This document shows, one piece after another, positions 1 through 11,768 of a DNA stretch of 64,000 nucleotides. The notes below the pieces were generated by a model. It did not search any database and was not told the origin of the DNA. It was given only the letters and a program-made list of their open reading frames with translations. A program made the translations under genes and the position numbers. Each line of letters starts with the position of its first letter. Position 1 is the stretch's first letter. This DNA comes from Rhyacichthys aspro (taxonomy: Eukaryota; Chordata; Actinopteri; Gobiiformes; Rhyacichthyidae). Location: positions 19,797,696 to 19,861,695 of the forward strand of contig CM072170.1 of NCBI GenBank assembly GCA_036850595.1. The letters run 5' to 3'.

Positions 1-1305
1 TAATGCTGAAGGAATTAATACTTTACTATTAGTTTAATGCTTCAGCTTCAATTTGGCAATTGTTTAGATTGACTGGGAGAGGAAAGGGCAACACACATAG
101 CAAGTGGTCAGATTCAGATCGGTTTGTTGAGCCGCTCAACAAACAAAATAGTTTATGGAATTGTATACCTTATTTTATGAGAGCACTGCTTTCATTTGTC
201 TCATCACAGGCCACCATTTCATGACTTATTTAAAAATATAAGTTATTACAGGAAACAGAAGTCTAGTTCACACTGAAATAAAACCATACACGCCACAATG
301 GTTTTAATTGTTATAATCTATTGAGTGTCTTTTGCAGTGAGATAGTTTCAGCTTATAACACGGGTGGCTGTTGCCAGTTATAGGCCGATATGTTACATCT
401 CAGAGACTAGTGCTAATTTTGTAAATTGTTTAGACCTGCACTAAGGTGTGACTTACTGAAGGGACATTAAGTGTCCAGCGTTAATTGCCGTGAATGCACT
501 GAATGCATCAGACCTGAGGAGTTTAGGATAGATCTCTTTGGAGTGTTATCAGGAGTGAGTCCTAGCGTACATTAAAAGACCTCAGGGAACAGAGAGGGAG
601 AGAGTACACTACACAGTACACTAGTGTAGTCTGCCAGATGATTCATTGAGGAGGCCTCAGTTATTAGTTTTTGCCATTTGAAAAAAGGTTAGTGAATAGT
701 TTTTATGAGAAAGAAAATTCTAATGCCAAAGAAAATTTAACAAATTCTATCAATTGCACACGGAAGACAATTAGGGCCTCTGTTAAAAAAAAAAAAAAAA
801 AAGATTAAAGATCTGAGATTAAAGTCTGAATTGTGACATTAAAGTCCAGAAACCCAGAAAACAAAACAAACAAAAAAATAAAAACAACAACACAACAACA
901 CACAAACAATTTTTGAGTCGCCTAAAAAAATTTTGCCACAGCAACAGTAGACAGGCTTGTTCACTAGCCGTGGAGAACCGTCACTGTAGCGGCTTATTTT
1001 AGGTTTTTAATAACTGGCAAGTGGGGAGTCAGCGATATCTGTTATTAATAATCCCATACAGTAAACATCAACATATGTATTCCAATATCTGATATTATTT
1101 TACATTTATACATGTGAGTCACGCTCAGTTTCTTACATACAGTGGCCTTAATCGTCATCCGTAATCCATAATATCAAGTATCGAGAAGTGTTTTCTATAT
1201 TTATGTGACCATGTAGCCTTGGGATGAGCTGGAGATATGAGATTACTACTCCCAGTTTCTCATTTGCTCCAAAACACCTTTATATTTGTGCTTATGTGAT
1301 ATTAC
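1..1305. other. frk intron 2 (left edge of window)
   Basis: AT-rich sequence downstream of frk exon 2. It holds an A-homopolymer near 784-802 and A-rich low-complexity sequence to about 910. I looked on the minus strand for the exon that would complete the SH2 domain and saw no convincing match, so that exon probably lies to the left of the window. Confidence 0.5.
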
Positions 1306-4288
1306 CTGAGAGGGACAGCTCTCCTTTCTGACTCTCACAGTTCCTGATGAGAAAGGACCCATGTTGGTTGCCGTCAGCCAGCAGCATCTTCTCTGCATCC
1401 AGCCTTTTGGTGTCAGGGAAATACCATCTGCAAATGACAAACAAGGTCATGTATAGTTTAAAATGATGAATACATTTTTGTGAAAAAAAGAAGAATTAAC
1501 TTTAAAATTGAAAAGCAATATCTTCCAGACCAAAGCATAATGACACCGTCCTTAGTAATTTTAGAGAAACAAAAGTTGAATTTTTGTGGAATTTTCACAA
1601 AATGGACAAGTCTGTCGCTTTATAGTCGAATCATGTTCATTATTAAAGGACCACAGGATCTTATTTTGGGATGCGAATGGGCAGCTCCAAGTCTGAGGCC
1701 ATGGTTTTCAGTCGGAAAAGGGTGCTTAGTGCTCTCCCGTTTGGAGAGATGAGAGGACAGATGATGAATTTGAATTGTTAGGCAAAAATGTTGATTTACT
1801 GGTCAATTTATGTACGTTCCTAACCCCACCTATGATTGTGACCTCTCAGTCATGAAGATATCAGATACAAGTGAGTGGCTAGGCATTCCCTTAGAGACAG
1901 GGTAAGGAGCAGACATGTCCCACCGGGAAGATGCCCTGGGGCAGCCTTAGGAAGGAGTCTCTTCTCGGAAGAAGAGCTAAGAAAGTGTCTAAAAAGAAGA
2001 ACGTTAGGGGCAAACAAACAGGGGGTTGAATGAAAATCTGAGTTGCTCTGATTGTGTGTTACTGTACCTGGAGAGCCAGTGAGACACCCCAATGAAAATG
2101 TATTTATGTAGGTCAAAAAAAATCACTAATCATGGCACAGCTTAATTTGAGAATCTTCTAATGCCCTTTAAAAACAAGTTGCCAACACCAACCCCTGGAT
2201 GCAAGCTTGTTTTAAACCTCTCCGTCATGTTCAACATCAGGCTCAGGAAACTACAGAAACTCTGACTGTAATGAAGGCTAATCAACTCTATTTATAACCC
2301 AGCAGGAAAACAGAAGGCACAGCCAAGAAGAAACAGGCTGAGCAAGCTGCAGTCACATGCTGACTGACCTGAATCCCATTTACAGGACAGAAAAATATGT
2401 AATCAGATTCCGGTAACATTGAGTCATACCAGAGATAACTAAGTGGTAATACGTACCAGTATCTGTATATTCCGCTGTGCTGTTTATGTCGGATATCAGG
2501 TGTCGTGAAGACACATCAAAGTAGTTGAAAGTTGCTAAATATCTTGCTAATTTAGACACTGACACTGGTGCCTTCTAACAAAAATTAAGCCTCTAAAGAA
2601 ACAGACAACAAACAGATAATGTTATGATTGAGGGAGATGTGTGTCCTATTCTGTCCAATAAACTACTAAAAAGATGTTTATTTGTGATCTGCTTTTCAAA
2701 TATAAAGTACCAATTAGAACATTTAGACTTCTAGTAATTAGTACTTATACCAAAATAAATTTACAGTAACCACACCAACCACTTTACATTTTCACTAGAA
2801 CTTTAATGTTTTCCTCTTTTTAGAGAGAACTATCATAAGACAATATAAACCCTGCTCTCTCAATCACTGCCTTGTACTAAACAGTGGCCAACACCAGCTC
2901 GACAAACCAGTTTGTGTCTCTGTTTATGAGTCTGGTCTAAATACTTCTGGCACACGTCATCAGCACATGCAGCACATTTAACCAGTGCTGTCAAACTCTA
3001 TTTCACAATGAGTCATATTTAAATTTCAATAAAAATCATATGAACGGCCAATGGTACTGCCAAATCACCTGCTTTTCCAAAAAAAACAAAAAAACATAAT
3101 AATTGCAAATAGATTTATCGTAACTGGCTTGCTAATTTCTGTACTTTGGTCGAACTGTAATGTCGGTATTTTAAAATTAGCTAAAAAGGGTAAGAAACAG
3201 ACAAACAGCATTCCAAATTTCTGTACAAGCCTGATAAATGTTTACCTCCAGGCCTTGAGTTTGATTCAGACAAACTACTGCTATCACAATGCTCATGATT
3301 AAGACATTCTTGACGGGAATTATTAACTTGTCTCTGTACTTCCTGGTAAAAGACAATTATTAACTAGGTTCATCTTTGCTCATTGAAAAGGCATAGGGGC
3401 TTCATTCTTTTTGTGGTTATTTCTCATTTGGGCCATCATTTTTACATTGGGGTTGTGTTTGAAAATGTCAAAACTGTTTAACTTATGTTGATGAACTTTT
3501 TTCTTGATGACAGCAGTGATTTGCTTATTATTATTAGTAGAAGTAGTAGTACTAGTAGTACTAGTAGTACTAGTAGCAGTAGTATTGTAGTAGTAGCAGT
3601 AGTAGCAGTAGTAGTAGTATAGGCCCAATTTTCAAAAATTGGCTGGTAGAGAGGAAAGCCTCATAGAAGCATTTAAGTAACAGGTTACAGAAGCTCAACA
3701 ACCTGACTTGTTATTAAAGTTGTCCCTGAAACACTTAGTAAATAATTTATTGTGGCCAACACTAAGAGTTGACGAATTCAGGAGGAAACCCACAAATGAA
3801 TCCACAAGTAATCAAGTAACGACTAAAGCAGGACTAAAGCCAAAAGTTCTAAGACGTTTAACTTGTCAATAGTCTACTCACGGTTCGGCATCGATGCTCT
3901 CCACGGGAGCCACATAATTGGCAGGAATATAGCCCTTTTTATTGGCTGAGATCCCAGTTAGGGCTTTAGCGAACCACCATTCCCCTGCGTCTTTATTCAG
4001 AGCCTCGAGTGTGTCCCCGGCGTTGAAGCTCAGATCCTCCTCTGTCCGGGCCGAGTAGTCGTACAGGGCTACATAAAGGTGACCTGCTGGGCCCCTCATC
4101 AATTGCGGGACGGACGGGCTAAACTGGTCCCGGTTGAACTGTCTGACTTCATCTGTGTGATCATTTGGAATAACAATGGCGTCCTTCACGTTCTTCTTAC
4201 CCGTTCCATCTGTTACTGACCGCTCTGGCTTTTTAAAACACGACAGGAACCGATCCCAACACGCAGACAACCTTTTCTGGATTTCCAT
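1306..4288 (-). CDS. frk: Fyn-related Src-family kinase, first two coding exons (partial gene)
   Basis: FRK is a cytoplasmic/nuclear Src-type tyrosine kinase with SH3, SH2 and kinase domains. Exon 1 is 4288-3882: 135 codons plus two bases, ending in donor GTGAGT. It encodes a unique N-terminus and an SH3 domain at about residues 71-128 (ALYDYSARTEEDLSF, GEWWFA, GYIPANYVAP). Exon 2 is 1427-1306, with acceptor TTTGCAG and donor GTAATA. The split proline codon joins as AEP-WYF, followed by the start of SH2 (DAEKMLLADGNQHGSFLIRN, ESQKGELSLS), and the exon ends in phase 1. The match to FRK through the SH3-SH2 linker and SH2 start is clear from memory of the human protein. There is no Gly at position 2, so N-myristoylation is not expected; Cys10 and Cys17 lie in a short basic N-terminus. 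The second half of SH2 and the kinase domain are not in the window. Confidence 0.93.
1649..1945 (+). mobile_element. Degenerate Rex3 LINE fragment in frk intron 1
   Basis: Two blocks (about 1649-1740 and 1788-1945) align by eye with the Rex3 copy at 20.4-23.5 kb. The first matches the segment just after the RT FADD box (words such as 'gtctgaggccatggtt'); the second matches the C-terminal coding part ('cccttagagacagggt', 'gcatgtcccac'). The sequence between them is shortened and mutated. It is an old, non-functional copy. Confidence 0.75.
3531..3620. repeat. Trinucleotide microsatellite (AGT/AGC-type)
   Basis: About 90 bp of imperfect tandem 'agt', 'act' and 'agc' triplets inside frk intron 1. 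It creates low-complexity Ser/Thr/Tyr-rich reading frames with no coding value. Confidence 0.85.
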
Positions 4289-7200
4289 TGTAAAACACGT
4301 CAGTCACAATTCTGTAAGTATAGAAGTCCCTGGTCACTAACAACGCGCATTATTTCGGCTCGTTGTTAGAATACTGTCAGACACTTTGCAGGAAGTGTGT
4401 GATGTTTCCTTCTGCAATAGCAGTGCGGCTCACGGTTCAGGTGCAGTTCAATCACCTGCACCAATCAGCTGCACCTGTGAGGAATGAGGAGCGGCTGCAC
4501 ACTGCACTCTGAGCTGACGTCAGGCTCCCTCTGTTGCCCACGCGGGACAGTTTGTTTTTTTTCCCCCTTAAAAGTGACTGGAGTAAGAATAGCCTATTTT
4601 TTCTAAAACCATCCCTCACCCTCATCTTTTCTATTTTCTGATCTAGGGCCTATTTCATAAAGCAGTTTTAACATTCATGCATTCAAATCTGAGCTCAGTC
4701 ACTTATTCACACATTCTTCTAATTCAGTGATCATAGCTGTTGCTGTTGGTGGCACCAATATGAACTATATTGCACCTATAAGAATTATTATAAAGCGTGT
4801 AGTTTTGTTTTTAGTGGATTGTCACTGGCTTTACGGTAGACATAGAATCTCACACAACAAATGTCCATCTGTAAGTCCAAACTACTTTCAAAGCACGAGA
4901 GCAGAAAGGAAGTTTTTACAAGGCCCCCAAAGTAGAATGGGCAAACCCTGTCCGCTTCAAACTGGAAGGTATTATGAATATAACAAGAACATTATTAGAA
5001 ATAGTAATTTTTGCAGGTAAAAATCATACTTAAAAATAGTTTTTCTCTAGTTTTCTCCTTTGTGTTATTTCATGTAATTTTTATTATTTGCATTATTTTT
5101 AGACCTGAAAGTTTTACTTATTCCCTATGAGAGAGCTTGAACAGCAATAGCTAAGTTAATTTATTTTTATTTTATTTGTAATGAACACTATTGCAGTTTC
5201 ACCAGATTTTAAGACACACGTTATCAGTTAGTAAAACTTCAAACACCTGCCTCTGGAGGCAACGGTAAAATACCCAAAACTGAATCCACACCTCTAATGC
5301 ATTTTCCACAGGCTTTTCACTGTACTGAGTACTATTTTATGACCTCATTGGCAGCATCAGAAACATAAGAGCAGCATTAGTTCAAATTACTTTAGGTCTA
5401 GTATTGCTATTTTACTTTTAATTCTGTATCATAGTTACTACATAGGCCACTATCTTTAAAGCTTTTTTCTTTACAAATACTTTGAATAAATAAATCTAAA
5501 AGGCATGTACCGTAATGCTGGTCATATGGGACTCAGCTGTAAGCCTCCACACCCCTGACTGTCATGGAGCAGGACCCACACTTTACCATGTTCTATGAAA
5601 GGTCCACTCCTGCCCCCTGGAAACAGAGAGACATTCAGCTTATTAATGTTTAGGTACCCAGGAAGATTGTGTTGTTTTTAACATGGGTAGTAGTCACTCT
5701 TGGCAACACTTGATTACAACATTTACTTCCTACAGATTTGTTTCTAACCACTTCTGATACATTGACACTTCCCCAAGTGAAGTCATTAAAACTATGTGCA
5801 CATATTGAAATCAGTTGCAGATGAGAGAAAAAACAAAACCAGTTAAGATGTTTTGAAACAACAAAAATGATTGTTTGTTGTACATGATGTGAAATGTGCA
5901 GGCAGCAACAGTAAACATACATTAGCATGGAAATATATGAGATGACTTACCACACTTCCTCACAGGTTACGATTAATGTCCAGGTGCACATTTCTATGCC
6001 CTTCTCAATTAAATATAAGTATTTATTAGCCACTAAAGCCTAAACATACCCACTCTGCTATCCACTCATCAACAACACACAGATCTAATTCCCATGAGCC
6101 AAAGTTAACCTATAAAAGTTATTCCTCATGTTTGTTGGATAAACCAGAGGGTGCATTAACAAAATATTGCAGTACACCTTTCTCTATTTGTACAGCAACA
6201 TAAGAATTCCGTGATGTTTAACATATAGCCTTTAAGTAACTGCCAAATATTTAACGAGTCACTAGCATCATTAAACACATGTTGTTGGTTGTGTGTTATT
6301 TATTTTCAACAGCATTTAGTTCAGGCACCATTTCACACCTTTCACTTTCACAACACCAAAAGGGGCTGTAGAATGACAAAAATACTTTTTTAAAAGTTTT
6401 TTGTGTTGTTCTTGGACCTGCGGACAGAAAATGATTACCATGCAAAACATTTATGAACATTACTACCTATATTCTTCTTTAAGATGGATAAGATTTATTT
6501 GCCAAATGCACAGCAAAATGCTTGTTTGTTTTTGTTTTACCTATTTAGATATTACACAGCACACAAGATATAACAGAGAAAACATTTTACAGCACTGAAG
6601 AACTATGAAATATAAACCCATAAAATATACAGTGAAAAATGAATTAGCGATATAAACATTAAAATGTGAAGTGATTAGGTAGTGCAATATAGACATTGGA
6701 AGACTTAAATCTTACATTTAAGACTTTAATTCAATTTGAATTCATCTTATCAATTCAGATATTAAGAAACTTTCCAAAAGAATACTGGTGTTCATCCCAG
6801 GTGAATATCTGGACTCTGGATGGGACTGATCCCAACAGGAAACCTTATCTTTTTGTTGTTTGCCTGTAAACATTAACAATCTCTGGCCTGTAGAGGGCCT
6901 TTGTTAGATCTTAGGTTTTCCTGTAAACGGCTAAAATTTAGCTAAATTAAACTCAAATTTGCAAAAGAAATCTAAAATTGGCAGAAAAAATTTAATCAAA
7001 TTCAAAATATTGCAAAAACTATAAAAGGTAGAATTACCAAAAGTAATAGCATAAATGTCCCAGAATTAAAACACATTTAAAGATTCAACAACAAAAATTG
7101 GTTAAAGGGCCGAAGAGCTAAAACACACTGAAAAACGCAGGAATAATAATAATAAAGAAACACAAGTGGTTGCAGCATGTGCTGTAACTGCCCAATGAGA

Positions 7201-9188
7201 GTGTTTGTCTACTGATTAGTTTGTCTACTTATTAGACATTTGAATAGAATAGAATAGAATAGAATAGAATAGAATAGAATAGAATAAAATAGAATGGTGT
7301 CTTCATTGCAGACCTCGCTCTAAACTAGAAAGATACACCATTCAATAGTTGAACTTTTTTTTTTTAATTAAGTAGTTAAAACTAAAGAGTCTAGGAGTGG
7401 AATTGAGAGCCAGTGTAAGTACCAGGCAAGCAGCAACCCTCGTGCAGCAGCAAGACAGTTCATGTTATGATGACCCAAGTGCAGCAGCAGCAGTTGTAGT
7501 GGCATAGATTCAGTCCATTTGACATGAGGACAGTGTGGAGGAGCCCAGTCCACAAAGTGCAGCTTTAAGACCAGTCATAAATGTGCTTCCTTTGACCTTA
7601 GTGCTTCAGGCAGTGGTAGTCTTGTGTTTTTCAGAGACGATAAAGAGCAGGCAGATAAGTGTCAGTAGACAAAACAGTGCCACAGTCAGGCAGATTCAGT
7701 TCAGTTCAGTGCTGGAGCAGTGAAAACAACCAGCAAGGCACCGGAATTACCTACCCACCCAGAAACACCAGGCCATCAACAGGTCTCATCACCATTCACA
7801 TAAGGCAGTCACAGTCCTCTTTCAGTTATCTTTAAAGGGTCTGCAACTGTACAGTCCAAAAGAAATAAAATACTTTTATTCTGAGACTGTAGGAAAAGAA
7901 TATAATCACTTTACTGTTTACTTAAACCATTTGGCAAAGTAATTTTCGCATTAATTCTCAAAGATCAGCCTGAAAACACCATTCACCAGGTTATACCACT
8001 TAAATAACTAATACATTCTTTTTTGTTACAGCTATAAAAAGTGAAAACATCTGTAACTGATGTTCAACTGATGTTTGATTCAAACACAAGTACTAAAGAC
8101 TAAATTAATGTTAACTCACAAAAGCATTGATTTAAGTAAAACTGCACTGACATTGAATTATTAGTTAAAGTGGCGTGTCTTGGTCAGAGGATTACATTTT
8201 TGTTTGTTTAAGTTTGTTGCTAGTGCCCTTGCACTCTTTTGATAACACACGTCGAACATATTAAGGAGAAACTTTTATCTTTACTTTTACCATCAAGAGT
8301 GGCATTATTGTTTAACAGAACATCAAGATCCTAAAGGCTGTTGCCATCTGGGTCAATGTAAACTCTCAAACTCTAAAACTTTTTTACCCAGTATGAGGAG
8401 AGCGAAAGGAATGGCTAATGTGAACTAGAAGACAATGCATTCAACAGAACCCTAAGTTCCAATTTTGCAAAAACTGATATTAATATATGCTGATATTTCA
8501 TCAACCAAGTATAATACAACTATATAATATAATATAACTCTATAGCTGACTACAGAGAACTACAAAACACCCACTAAATGATGACACAATGAATCAAGTA
8601 ATACTTTCAACACAAAATCATCTCACTTCAAAATCTGAAACTTTTAGGCCACAAAAGGTCTCATACTTCAAAGATAACAGCTTTAATTCAGTGGTACAAC
8701 AATCATTCACCATCAAGGCCTAAAGTAATGTTTTTAAACTTGTTCCAGTTACATCTAGTTTAGGAAGACTTGTTTCAGAAACTTTAGTTTTATATTTAAC
8801 TTGCCTTCCCAAAGCACCTTTTAACTCTCTTTTAATTTCCCATAGACTCATTTTATGCCTATTTATTGAACATTTCATTGTTTACTTTTGTTTGTTTGCT
8901 CTACTTTTCTCACTGCTTAATTGTAGTTTTTATTTATTTTATTTATTTCATTTTTTAGTATGCCTTAAAGAAGTATTATTTTATATTTTGAATCGTTCAA
9001 TTAATGAAACTCTAAAGAAAATGACAACTGCCCCAGTTCTTACTCACAGTTCAGCTGCAGAGGATGGAGATAGAGAACACAGATATGACATGTTACTCAT
9101 GCATCAGCTTTAAACTGGAGCTCTTTGGTTCCTGTAAACAACAATCAGAGCAGCATCAATTCTCAAAATATAACACATCATAATCAAA
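4289..9188. other. Region upstream of frk; no gene recognised
   Basis: AT-rich intergenic sequence apart from a modestly GC-richer 250 bp next to the frk start codon (about 4290-4560), which is the likely 5'UTR/promoter side. I see no TATA box there. The rest contains only short open frames without recognisable domains and one pentanucleotide repeat at about 7240-7290. Confidence 0.5.
7240..7290. repeat. (TAGAA)n pentanucleotide microsatellite
   Basis: About nine tandem copies of 'tagaa', the last ones slightly mutated. Confidence 0.9.
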
Positions 9189-9190
9189 TA

Positions 9191-9805
9191 CAATGGTCCC
9201 TCGTTTATCGCGGGGGTTACGTTCCAAAATTAACCTGCAATAGGCGAAATCCGCGAAGAAGTCAGCTTCATTTTTTACAATTATTCTATATGTTTTAAGG
9301 CTGTAAAACCCCTCACCACACACTTTATACACTTTTCTCAGACAGGCAGTAACATTTTCTCACATTTCTCTCTTTAAACACTCTCAAAGTTCAAACCTTA
9401 GCATCTTCCTCTGCCTTTTGGGTGTGACGACAGGTGCCTTTGTCGGTGCAGAACGTTTTTTCGACATTGTGGGTTTTTTCGGGGAGAAAACTTGCAAACA
9501 TACAGCACTTCAGAGTCACACTGCTAGCGATCGAACATTTATGTAAATTTGGCAAGCTGAACGCATTCTGTACTGTACAGGAGACACGGCACGGAGGAGA
9601 TTGATTGACAATGATCTAAAGTCCCATAGCCAATCAGGACGCAGAACACAATGCGCGAGTTCTCCCTTTGCCAATCAGGACGCAGAACACAATGCGCGTT
9701 CATACGCTGTAAAAAAAAAAAATAAGCGTGCAAAATTGCACTAAAAAAAATCTGCGAAACAGCGAGGCTGTGAAAGGTGAATCGCGTTATAGTGAGGGAC
9801 TTCTG
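9191..9805 (-). mobile_element. Pogo/Tigger-like non-autonomous DNA transposon, copy 1
   Basis: The left terminus (CAATGGTCCCTCGTTTATCG) and the degraded right terminus near 9805 form inverted ends of the CAGTGGTCCCTCG type, preceded by TA. On the minus strand an ATG at about 9467 opens a short basic reading frame, MS-K-KRSAPTK followed by PKRQRK, very like the beginning of Tigger-type transposases; it stops after fewer than 30 codons. Compared with copy 2 (20001-23596), this copy has a 41-bp-period tandem duplication (29-bp units at 9629-9657 and 9670-9698). Family assignment rests on the TIR look, the TA target and the N-terminal motif. Confidence 0.75.
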
Positions 9806-11768
9806 CAACTTATCCACAGATGTTACCTTGTTTATTTTTTTGTTTGCAGGCTGTTGGTCAGGTAATAATACCTGCCTTGTCATTTTAATACAGTTTAATT
9901 TAATCAAAGTCAATAGTGCTTCTCGAGTGACAAGTTGCATCACAAACATTAGTTTACATTCAGTTTAAACTCATTACAGTCACATATTTTCTTGTAAAAC
10001 TGTATTTTTAATGAAATAGTTGTTGTTAGCAAATCTTTTATTCAAAAAAATGAATTTATTTTTTTGTTAACTCAGCCCCTTCCTTGTTTTAAAACAACCC
10101 AGATGTTGGCTTCAAGGACCTTCATACACAGGACAGATACACAGAGCAGCTGCATCAAACACATAACACAAGGCAAGACAAGACAGACACCAGATAGATA
10201 ACTAAATTACTTTTATTTAACTACCCTTTAAAAAAATAAAAAAAAATAAAAAAATTGTCATTTAATTTTGTAACACCTTCTTGCTTTTTCTACGCATCCA
10301 TTATAACAGTTGTTACTTTAGCAACTTTTAAAGAACCTGTTAGGTTATTAGTATGATCAATATTGTTATTGTTTTCCTGTCTCTTTACTCTTCCTCATGT
10401 TTTTTTGAACTCTTCTTTTACTTTTGCCTGCTTTCTGATCCTTCTGACACTGTGTATGCTCTCTGTCAGGAGAGGAGCAAGAGCAAAGGTAGGAGCTGTT
10501 TGTTCTCAGACGCTGTGAGAATTTCTGTGGTGGGGCAGAGGCAGATCCTTGCTTTAGGTTTTCAAATAAAAGGTCAATTTCTTTGTTTCTTAAACATAGG
10601 GTACTGCCCACTTTTGTTTGACTCTAGCTTTACTTTATTACAGCTCTTATTTACATCAAAACCACCTTCCTCATCTTTCCTGATGCTGTGCCTTTCCTCA
10701 TCTTCACATGCATGTTAGTTGTTGACTATGACTTGTTTTCCTTGTCCTGCTGACACTCACTAAGCCTTATGCTTGTGTGTGTGCACTGTAAACCCGAATA
10801 AGTAACCGTAACTCAAAGATTTCAGTTGCAATCAGTTGCAGCAATTTTTTGATTTGAAAAACTTTAAAGTTTAAATTTTTGCAAGTTTAAACATTTTAGT
10901 GTGTAGTACATGCACTTTCTGACTTATGTTAAATTAAAATGTTCACTTGAGTAACTTAAAAGCTTTCAGTCACTACAAAAGGTGCGAATTACATTACAAA
11001 AGATTAATTAACACTAAATTAACAATATTGACAAAGGTAAAATCATTGCAATTAAGTAAAGTCTCATTAGTTAATTACATTCTTCTCTAAAATTTCCTTT
11101 CCGTAAGCAAACTAAGTAAGCTATCAATATTAAGTATTAAACATCACCTTTTTGTTTTTAATATATTAATTTGTTGCTGTTGATATTTTCACATAAATGT
11201 GTTATGTGCAAATACTGGTCAACACAAACAACATTCAGTGCAGTAGTGTCAAACTCAAACTGTCCCAAAAATTGTTAAAAAAAAAAAAAAGTCCCTGACA
11301 TTGAGTCTGAGTTTGTGCCTATAGACCTCCGGGAGATGACATCACAAACCCGAATTTAGGCCAGGGGCAGCAAAGCACAACATCTGTACATTTAACCATA
11401 GCAATAGAAACTAAACTGTAGAAGTGCATTGAGTCCGTTTCCAGGGCAGTCTCCAGTTCCATTGTGTAACAAGCCCCACAAAATACCCTCTGTCTGTGAA
11501 ACATCTGAACACAACAAAAAAGAAAAAATACAACCGATGATAACTTTTAATTAGCGACCAGCTTAAGTGATAAGAGCAGACAAGTGAGCTGTTAATCAGA
11601 CATACTAACTGAAGACATTTCACAGCGTATAAATACTATACACACCAAACAATGTCTTTATATAGCAAAGACAGATGTATAGTGCTATACAGCTGGATAA
11701 AACCTCTGAAATGAAACATCAGCTTGATAAATGAAGCATCAGCTGAATAAAACCTAAGAAAAAACGGC
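9806..11768. other. Intergenic, nothing recognised
   Basis: AT-rich sequence. Overlapping open frames at 10353-10718 (plus) and 10366-10611 (minus) show no family resemblance, no conserved motif and no splice context that I can support. Confidence 0.45.

Noticed and set aside
9539..9949. 136-codon minus-strand frame across the pogo-like element
   Set aside because: Crosses the element boundary and reads through noncoding MITE sequence.
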